From the NCBI GenBank assembly GCA_002451085.1, contig DKBE01000059.1, forward strand, positions 602 to 29,217: DNA of 28,616 nucleotides, written 5' to 3'. The notes below the pieces were generated by a model that saw nothing but the letters and a program-made list of their open reading frames with translations, was not told the DNA's origin and made no database searches. How positions within the stretch are numbered: the first letter of the stretch is position 1; each line of letters opens with the position of its first letter. Shown here piece by piece: positions 23,800-28,616 of the stretch. A program made the translations under genes and the position numbers. This stretch comes from Proteobacteria bacterium UBA6908 (GTDB lineage Bacteria > Pseudomonadota > Gammaproteobacteria > Acidiferrobacterales > UBA6901).

Positions 23800-24432
23800 A
23801 TGAAACGACTGTTAGCCATGGTGTGGTTGATTGCCCTCGGACTGCCGCTGGTGGCGTCAGCCGAGTTTCTCGAAGGGGTGGAGTATGTGCGCATACCGAA
23901 GCAACCGGTGGAAACCGGCGCGAAGATCGAGGTGCGCGAGTTTTTCTGGTATGGCTGCCCGCATTGCTATGCGCTGGAACCATCACTGGAAGCGTGGCTG
24001 AAGAAAATCCCAAAGAATGCGCAGTTCGTGCGCACTCCGGCCGTTTTTAACGAGCGCTGGGCAGTGCACGCACGCGCCTATTATGCTTTTGAGTCGCTTG
24101 GTCTGATCGGAAAAATGCATGAGCCGCTATTCCGCGCCCTGCACCAGGATAAACGTCCGTTGTTCGACGCCGATAGTCTGGCAGCATTCGTGGTCGAGCG
24201 TGGCGGTGACCGCAAGGCCTTTTTAGACGCCTACAACTCGTTTGGCGTGGCCACCAGCGTCAATCGCGCCACCCAGCTGGGGCGCGCCTTTGGCGTGCAG
24301 TCGGTACCGACTTTATTTGTTGATGGTCAGTACATGACCAACGCCAACATCGCTGGTGGTTATGACAAGGTTCCGCAGGTGCTGAATTTCCTCATTCAGA
24401 AGGCGGCCGCCGAGCGACGCGGCAAGCGGTGA
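23800..24432 (+). CDS. dsbA: Periplasmic thiol:disulfide oxidoreductase DsbA
   Basis: DsbA introduces disulfides into exported proteins. The 210-residue precursor has a signal peptide (cleavage after about residue 21, ASA before EFLEG). The thioredoxin fold carries the CPHC active site (53-56, in FFWYGCPHCYALEP), and the cis-proline loop is QSVPTLFVDG near residue 170. The helical insert lies between. The ATG at 23800 has a strong GGAGAG upstream; a longer reading from 23695 would overlap the ubiX end and lose the signal peptide. The gene lies 64 bases after ubiX and overlaps the next gene by four bases. Confidence 0.96.
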   Translation: MKRLLAMVWLIALGLPLVASAEFLEGVEYVRIPKQPVETGAKIEVREFFWYGCPHCYALEPSLEAWLKKIPKNAQFVRTPAVFNERWAVHARAYYAFESLGLIGKMHEPLFRALHQDKRPLFDADSLAAFVVERGGDRKAFLDAYNSFGVATSVNRATQLGRAFGVQSVPTLFVDGQYMTNANIAGGYDKVPQVLNFLIQKAAAERRGKR

Positions 24433-24764
24433 GCCTGCTGTTCATTGCCAAGCTGCTGGTATCGGCGCTGGTCATCGCGCTGGCCAGCGAAATTGCCAAA
24501 CGCGATCCTTTTTTGGGAGCGCTCTTGGTGGCACTGCCGCTGACTTCGCTGCTGGCCATGGGTTGGTTGTTTGCCGAAACCCGTGACAACGCCCTGGTGA
24601 CACGCTTTGCGCGCGATATCCTGCTGTGGGTGCCAGTGTCGCTGGTATTTTTTGTGCCTTTTCTGTTGGAGGCACGCACCCGCCTCGGGTTTGTGCCCAA
24701 CCTGCTGGCCGGTGTGGCATTGTTGGCGGTAACCGTCTGGGTCGTTCGGCGACTGCTGCCGTAG
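24429..24764 (+). CDS. DUF3147-type small membrane protein
   Basis: This 111-residue protein is almost wholly hydrophobic, with about four membrane helices (near 4-20, 29-48, 63-82 and 90-108) and a short charged loop FAETRDNALVTRFARD. The pattern EIAKRDPFLGALLVALPLTSLLAM fits the DUF3147 family as I remember it; its function is unknown. The start is a GTG overlapping the dsbA stop (GTGA), so it is coupled to dsbA. A role beside DsbA in the membrane is inference. The gene is followed by about 95 bases with nothing visible and then the long hairpin at 24859. Confidence 0.82.
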   Translation: MSLLFIAKLLVSALVIALASEIAKRDPFLGALLVALPLTSLLAMGWLFAETRDNALVTRFARDILLWVPVSLVFFVPFLLEARTRLGFVPNLLAGVALLAVTVWVVRRLLP

Positions 24765-24858
24765 CCTTCGGATCTGGGCCTAGCGCTACTATTCAAATTC
24801 ACCACCTGCGAAGCTGCCGAAATGATTGCTGTTGCTATCGTTCTTGAATTGTGGGGAA

Positions 24859-24900
24859 CAGACATAAAAATAGGCCCATCTGGGCCTATTTTTATGTCTG
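24859..24900. terminator. Bidirectional terminator with 20-bp perfect arms after tRNA-Arg
   Basis: The arms 24859-24878 and 24881-24900 are perfect complements around a 2-base centre. The GC core GGCCCA/TGGGCC is flanked by ATAAAAATA/TATTTTTAT, so a U-run follows the core on either strand. The hairpin serves the minus-strand tRNA, and its arm includes the last two bases of the encoded CCA. It also stops + transcripts from dsbA-DUF3147. Confidence 0.85.
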
Positions 24901-24975
24901 GCGCGCCCTAGAGGATTCGAACCTCTGACCTTTGGAATCGGAATCCAACGCTCTATCCAGCTGAGCTAAGGGCGC
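24899..24975 (-). tRNA. tRNA-Arg (anticodon CCG), CCA encoded
   Basis: Read on the minus strand, the gene folds into a full cloverleaf. The 7-bp acceptor pairs GCGCCCT with AGGGCGC, followed by discriminator G and encoded CCA. The D-arm is GCTCAGCTGGATAGAGC. The anticodon stem TTGGA/TCCAA encloses loop TTCCGAT, giving anticodon CCG (Arg, codon CGG). The T-arm is AGAGG-TTCGAAT-CCTCT. The total is 77 bases with CCA. It stands alone between DUF3147 and the divergent cytochrome c gene. Confidence 0.97.
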
Positions 24976-25024
24976 GTATTGCCTAGGATAACTGTCCAAC
25001 CCCGGGTGCGTCCATCAGGTGAGG

Positions 25025-25052
25025 CTGGAATTTTGTTGAAATCGGGTATACT
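25025..25052 (+). promoter_or_regulatory. Probable sigma70 promoter of the cytochrome c gene
   Basis: A good -10 TATACT (25047-25052) with a weaker -35 CTGGAA (25025-25030) at 16 bases spacing lies about 90 bases before the cytochrome start. It is the best candidate in the 167-base gap between the tRNA and the cytochrome gene. Confidence 0.45.
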
Positions 25053-25142
25053 GGCGCCCGTTTTCCGGGGTCGTCCGTAGTTTTCGAGGCGGCACATTGA
25101 ACATCGATTTCTGGTTTTGTACCTGTATTGGAGATTGTAACC

Positions 25143-25622
25143 ATGACCGACCGTGATTTTCTCAAAACCTTTTCCGGCCTGCTGGCAGCGCTCGTGGCGC
25201 TGACCGTGATCATCTTCGTCGTCGCGCAGATGGTGAGCGGCGCGGGCAAGGTCAAGACTTCCAAGGCCGACAACACCCAGATCGCCGAGCGCATCAAGCC
25301 GGTCGGTGAGGTGGTGATGGCTGGCGCCGCCGCTGTCGCCAACGGCGTGATCCCGACGGCCAACGCCGCCGACAAGGGCGAGTCCACCTACAACGCTTCG
25401 TGCGCTGCCTGTCATGCTGCCGGTGTCGCCGGTGCCCCAAAAATCGGTGACAAGGCCGCTTGGGCACCGCGCATCGCCCAGGGCAACGACACTCTGCATA
25501 ACCATGCGCTCAAGGGTTTCCAGGGCAAGAAGGGAATGATGCCGGCCAAGGGCGGCAACATGAGTCTCGCCGATGCCGATGTGAAGGCGGCGGTCGACCA
25601 CATGGTCAACAAGTCCAAGTAA
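25143..25622 (+). CDS. Membrane-anchored cytochrome c5
   Basis: This 159-residue monohaem cytochrome probably carries electrons in the periplasm. A single membrane helix (about 11-31, FSGLLAALVALTVIIFVVAQM) is an uncleaved anchor. An Ala-rich linker follows, with the haem site CAACH at 87-91. The axial Met is in MMPAKGG (132-133). The order with KIGDKAAWAPR and the C-terminal MSLADADVKAAVDHMV matches cytochrome c5/CycB-type proteins. The ATG at 25143 has GGAG nine bases before; a start at 25128 adds only MEIVT. It is monocistronic, with its own promoter and a strong terminator. Confidence 0.92.
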   Translation: MTDRDFLKTFSGLLAALVALTVIIFVVAQMVSGAGKVKTSKADNTQIAERIKPVGEVVMAGAAAVANGVIPTANAADKGESTYNASCAACHAAGVAGAPKIGDKAAWAPRIAQGNDTLHNHALKGFQGKKGMMPAKGGNMSLADADVKAAVDHMVNKSK

Positions 25623-25641
25623 GCGCAATTCGTTGCGTCTA

Positions 25642-25669
25642 AAAGGCGGCCTCCGGGCCGCCTTTTTTA
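25642..25669. terminator. Strong terminator after the cytochrome c gene
   Basis: Arms AAAAGGCGGCC (25642-25652) and GGCCGCCTTTT (25657-25667) with loop TCCG are followed by further T. The structure reads as a terminator on both strands and separates cytochrome c (+) from comM (-, stop at 25687). Confidence 0.92.
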
Positions 25670-25686
25670 TTGCCCGTATCTCAGGC

Positions 25687-27192
25687 CTATCCTGTTCGAT
25701 CCAGCGTGCGGAACTGGATTGCTTCGGCCAATTGCATCTTGTCGATGTCAGTGCTGCCGGCCAGATCTGCAATCGTGCGCGCCACCTTGAGAATGCGATG
25801 CGCGGCGCGCGCACTGAGGGCCAGTTTCTGTAACGACTGTTCCAGCAGCTGACGGCTATCGGTGTCGAGCATGCAGTTCCGTTCAACATCCTTCGATTCG
25901 AGTCGCGCGTTGGGCATGCCGCTGCGTACCTGCTGGCGTTCGCGCGCCGCCTCGACCCGGGTGCGTACCATTACTGAGGATTCGGCGTTATCGGCAGCCG
26001 GGGCCAACAATTCCCCTTGTGCCATGGCCGGAACTTCTACATGCAGGTCAAGGCGATCCAGCAGTGGTCCTGACACTCGGCCGCGGTAGTTCCGCACCTG
26101 GTCGGCCGTACAGCGGCAACGTGCGGAACGATCGCCGAGCCAGCCACAGGGACACGGGTTCATGGCCGCAATGAGCTGGAAGCGTGCCGGAAAATCGGCT
26201 TGCCGCGCTGCGCGTGAGATCGTGATCGCGCCGGATTCCAGCGGTTCGCGCAGTACCTCGAGTACACGCCGGTCAAACTCCGGTAATTCATCGAGGAACA
26301 GCACCCCGTGATGGGCGAGCGAGATCTCGCCTGGCATCGGAGTGCCGCCACCGCCAACCAGGGCGACACCCGAGGCGGTGTGGTGCGGGGCACGAAACGG
26401 GCGTTGTTTCCAGCGTGACGATGAAAATCCCTGGTGGCTAACTGATTGCACTGCCGCGGCTTCCATGGCCTCGCGGTCCGTCATGCGTGGCAAAATGCCC
26501 GGCAGGCGCCTGGCCAGCATGGTCTTGCCGGTGCCTGGTGGACCGATCAACAGCAGGCTGTGGCCACCGGCCGCAGCGATTTCCAGTGCTCGCCGGGCGC
26601 GATACTGTCCCCGAACTTCACGCAGGTCCGGACTATCTGATGGATGTTCCTGCATGACGGGCTGATGGCGCGGCAGGGGCGCCATCCCGTGCAGATGCGC
26701 AGTGACTGCCAGCAGGTGGGACGCGCCATGGATGCACGACTCCGCGACCAGCGCTGCTTCATCGGCGTTGCCGTGGGGCAGAATCAGCGCGCGTCTCGCG
26801 GCGTGGGCCTGGACTGCAGCGGTGAGCGTGCCACGCACCGGTCGCAGCTCGCCGGTGAGCGCCAACTCGCCAAGAAATTCGTGGTTAGCCAGGGCGGTCG
26901 CCGGGATCTGTCCGGAGGCCGCGAGTATGCCCAGAGCGATGGGCAGGTCGAAACGTCCGCCTTCCTTCGGCAGATCGGCGGGTGCCAGGTTTACGGTGAT
27001 CCGGCGTGTCGGAAATTCGAACTTCGAGGTGAGCAGAGCACTGCGCACGCGATCACGACTTTCCTTCACTTCGGTTTCGGGGAGACCGACGATTGATAGT
27101 GACGGCAGACCGTTCGAGAGATGAACTTCGACGGTCACTGCGGGAGCGTCAATACCAGTTAGTGCGCGACTGTGAACGACGGCTAGCGACAT
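25687..27192 (-). CDS. comM: ComM/YifB-family Mg-chelatase-like AAA+ ATPase
   Basis: ComM is a hexameric helicase that promotes branch migration when transformed DNA is integrated. The 501 residues comprise an N-terminal Lon-protease-like domain (about 1-170: GLPSLSIVGLPETEVKESRDRVRSAL, NLAPADLPKEGGRFDLPIAL), then the AAA+ core with Walker A GPPGTGKT (217-224) and Walker B GVLFLDEL. The zinc-type CPCGWLGDRSARCRC segment and a C-terminal helical domain (SARAAHRILKVARTIADLAG) follow. It sits 26 bases after ubiK, the usual pairing. AAAGGA precedes the ATG. Together with DprA it suggests transformability, although neither gene is exclusive to competent species. Confidence 0.96.
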   Translation of the reverse strand: MSLAVVHSRALTGIDAPAVTVEVHLSNGLPSLSIVGLPETEVKESRDRVRSALLTSKFEFPTRRITVNLAPADLPKEGGRFDLPIALGILAASGQIPATALANHEFLGELALTGELRPVRGTLTAAVQAHAARRALILPHGNADEAALVAESCIHGASHLLAVTAHLHGMAPLPRHQPVMQEHPSDSPDLREVRGQYRARRALEIAAAGGHSLLLIGPPGTGKTMLARRLPGILPRMTDREAMEAAAVQSVSHQGFSSSRWKQRPFRAPHHTASGVALVGGGGTPMPGEISLAHHGVLFLDELPEFDRRVLEVLREPLESGAITISRAARQADFPARFQLIAAMNPCPCGWLGDRSARCRCTADQVRNYRGRVSGPLLDRLDLHVEVPAMAQGELLAPAADNAESSVMVRTRVEAARERQQVRSGMPNARLESKDVERNCMLDTDSRQLLEQSLQKLALSARAAHRILKVARTIADLAGSTDIDKMQLAEAIQFRTLDRTG

Positions 27193-27218
27193 GGCATCCT
27201 TTCCAGAACTGCATCCGA

Positions 27219-27461
27219 TTACTTCCTGGCGAGCTGGGCCTCCAGTGTGGCGACCTGTTTTTCCAGCGCCTCGAGCCGCGCACGGGTGCGGGCCAACACC
27301 TGCAACTGTACTTCAAGCTCCTCGCGCGTGACCAGATCGAGCTTGGCAAGTCCGGCCGACAACGCGGCGCGCAGGTTTTGCTCCATGCCATGCAACACAT
27401 CGCCCGGCAGTGCCTGCCGCAGCGAATTCACCAGTCCATCAATGTTCTTCGGGTCGATCAT
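27219..27461 (-). CDS. ubiK: Ubiquinone biosynthesis accessory factor UbiK
   Basis: UbiK (formerly YqiC, BMFP domain) helps the Ubi metabolon. The 80-residue protein starts MIDPKNIDGLVNSLRQALPGDV, has the family's amphipathic helix, and ends in a coiled coil (EELEVQLQVLARTRARLEALEKQVATLEAQLARK). The ATG at 27461 has GGAG seven bases before; a longer reading to 27605 would run into the torF control region and has no family support. It is the first gene of the ubiK-comM pair, and its leader shares the region containing the NtrC-type sites. Confidence 0.93.
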   Translation of the reverse strand: MIDPKNIDGLVNSLRQALPGDVLHGMEQNLRAALSAGLAKLDLVTREELEVQLQVLARTRARLEALEKQVATLEAQLARK

Positions 27462-27533
27462 GTCGCCACTCCGTGTGTGAGTGTAACAGATGAGTAATAG
27501 AGGGCGCGGTGGTGCATTACGGACCAAGGTTAC

Positions 27534-27548
27534 GCACGTAAATGGTGC
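27534..27548 (+). promoter_or_regulatory. NtrC-type enhancer site 1
   Basis: GCACGTAAATGGTGC matches the NtrC consensus pattern GCAC-N7-GTGC perfectly. Its centre (27541) lies about 131 bases before the predicted torF transcription start, exactly 32 bases from the next site. Confidence 0.65.
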
Positions 27549-27565
27549 AAGACGAATCCGGTGTT

Positions 27566-27580
27566 GAACCACATCAGTGC
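27566..27580 (+). promoter_or_regulatory. NtrC-type enhancer site 2 (weaker)
   Basis: GAACCACATCAGTGC has seven of the eight consensus bases of GCAC-N7-GTGC. The centre (27573) is about 99 bases before the predicted start. The 32-base distance to site 1 places both on one DNA face, as in E. coli glnA. Confidence 0.5.
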
Positions 27581-27613
27581 AATTCGGGCGGTGGGGACGG
27601 CCCAAAAATAATA

Positions 27614-27626
27614 TAAGTTATTGATA
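27614..27626 (+). promoter_or_regulatory. IHF-type binding site
   Basis: TAAGTTATTGATA is a perfect match to the IHF consensus read in reverse (YAANNNNTTGATW), in an AT-rich tract. It lies between the enhancer sites and the sigma54 promoter, where DNA bending would bring NtrC to the polymerase. Confidence 0.55.
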
Positions 27627-27645
27627 TATATATACTAATAAGACA

Positions 27646-27661
27646 TGGCATACGGAGTGCA
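27646..27661 (+). promoter_or_regulatory. Sigma54 promoter of torF-glnK
   Basis: TGGCATACGGAGTGCA has the invariant GG (27647-27648) and GC (27659-27660) with exactly 10 bases between, and 9 of 12 defined consensus positions. Transcription would start near 27672, 33 bases before the torF ATG. Confidence 0.7.
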
Positions 27662-27704
27662 ATGCAAGCATCGCATTTATCCATTTCCCAAAAGGGGGAC
27701 TGTT

Positions 27705-28475
27705 ATGAAAAAGGCAATTCTTGCTTCAGCGGTGATTACAGCACTGGCTCTGCCTCTCGGAGTGCAGGCTGCCGAATCCTCAGACCATACATTTACCGGC
27801 AATGTCGGCATCTTCAGCAACTACGTTTTCCGCGGGGTCACCCAGACCAGCGAGAACGGCGCCGTGCAGGGTGGTTTTGATTATGCCCATGCCAGCGGTG
27901 TCTATGCCGGCGCCTGGGGATCAAATATCAGCTGGCTAAGTGACTCGGCCGCCTACACCGCTTCGAGCCTGGAGCTCGATGTGTACGGCGGTTACAAGGG
28001 CACCATCGGCAAGTCTGATTTCGGATACGACGTGGGTGGTATCTATTACTACTACCCGGGCGACAAGAATCCCGGCTTCATCAGCGCCGACACCGGTGAA
28101 ATCTATGCTGCCCTGTCGTGGAAGTGGATCACCGCCAAGGTGTCCTACGCCGTAACGGATTACTTCGGGTTCGTCGATTCAAAGGGGACCTACTATGCAG
28201 ATCTGTCGGCCAGCGTGCCGATTGGCAAAACCGGCTTGACCGTACTGGGCCATGTCGGTGTCGTGAAGCTGGCTGGTGATTTCGCGCCGGGCGTGAGCAA
28301 CGACAGCCTCTTTGGCTACACCGATTGGAAGGTCGGCGTCAATTATGCATTGCCGAAGGACTTCACCGTTGGTGTGTTCTATGCCGATACCAATGCTGTG
28401 AAGGCCAGCTACACCTTCCTTGGCAGCAATTGGGCGGACAACCAGGTCGGTGTCTTTATCCAGAAGACTTTCTGA
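27705..28475 (+). CDS. TorF-family putative outer-membrane porin
   Basis: This 256-residue exported protein belongs to the family I know as TorF/Gcw_chp. It has a clear signal peptide (MKKAILASAVITALALPLGVQA before AESSDH). The mature start GNVGIFSNYVFRGVTQTSENGAVQGGFDYAHASGVYAGAWGSNIS is the diagnostic segment. Many short amphipathic beta strands follow, ending KTF with a terminal Phe, as in outer-membrane barrels. Its substrate is unknown. The ATG at 27705 has a strong GGGGGA ribosome site and follows the sigma54 promoter; a reading from 27645 would run through that promoter. The gene lies 37 bases before glnK. Nitrogen-starvation control is strongly suggested. Confidence 0.9.
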   Translation: MKKAILASAVITALALPLGVQAAESSDHTFTGNVGIFSNYVFRGVTQTSENGAVQGGFDYAHASGVYAGAWGSNISWLSDSAAYTASSLELDVYGGYKGTIGKSDFGYDVGGIYYYYPGDKNPGFISADTGEIYAALSWKWITAKVSYAVTDYFGFVDSKGTYYADLSASVPIGKTGLTVLGHVGVVKLAGDFAPGVSNDSLFGYTDWKVGVNYALPKDFTVGVFYADTNAVKASYTFLGSNWADNQVGVFIQKTF

Positions 28476-28479
28476 ATGA

Positions 28480-28616
<137 letters not shown>

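Noticed and set aside
24899..24975. tRNA-Arg as an integration (att) site
   Set aside because: No integrase and no repeat of the tRNA 3' end were seen in the window.
27645..27704. Upstream in-frame start for torF at 27645
   Set aside because: It would begin inside the sigma54 promoter and push the signal peptide inward; the ATG at 27705 has a strong ribosome site and a standard signal peptide.

Overview
The window is ordinary, gene-dense, GC-rich chromosomal DNA of a gammaproteobacterium. It shows no insertion sequence, prophage, CRISPR array or rRNA. The gene content (LpxL-type acyltransferases, MltA, Mpl, UbiX/UbiK, NtrYX, TorF-GlnK, DprA-Smg-TopA) and the def-fmt-rsmB / LysM-dprA-smg-topA arrangement fit an environmental, possibly autotrophic, gammaproteobacterium. 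The order or family is my inference from gene order; I cannot search. No stretch longer than about 270 bases lacks a gene.

Layout. 1-1261 (-): 3'-truncated metK and a rhodanese. 1305-4919 (+): a TtcA-like thiouridylase-type enzyme, two tandem LpxL-family lipid A acyltransferases overlapping by 8 bases, and an outer-membrane beta-barrel protein ending in Phe. A strong hairpin (4947-4977) separates it from the next block. 5005-12244 (-): one long, tightly coupled operon in the order def, fmt, rsmB, DUF4390, ntrY, ntrX and a TPR protein. Several junctions are 4-base ATGA overlaps, and a sigma70-like promoter sits before def. 12405-17680 (+): LysM protein, dprA, smg, topA. 17810-18298 (-): SlyD-type FKBP. 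18450-19607 (+): mltA, whose stop codon overlaps that of convergent rnd (19604-20716, -). 20785-24764 (+): lipoprotein, four-helix membrane protein, mpl, ubiX, dsbA, DUF3147. 24899-24975 (-): tRNA-Arg(CCG) with encoded CCA and a 20-bp-arm terminator. 25143-25622 (+): membrane-anchored cytochrome c5. 25687-27461 (-): ubiK-comM. 27705 to the end (+): TorF-family porin, then glnK, cut by the window edge.

The most informative non-coding element lies between ubiK and torF. It holds a GG-N10-GC sigma54 promoter, two NtrC-type sites 32 bp apart (about -131 and -99), and a perfect IHF-consensus match between them and the promoter. This is the classic layout of a nitrogen-regulated enhancer promoter, and it links an uncharacterised outer-membrane protein to the P-II protein. 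The other notable point is NtrX. It has kept its receiver, Walker A and HTH, but its AAA+ domain lacks the sigma54-contacting GAFTGA loop and has Asp-Gln in place of Asp-Glu in Walker B, so it probably does not activate sigma54. I saw no clearly new multi-gene system.
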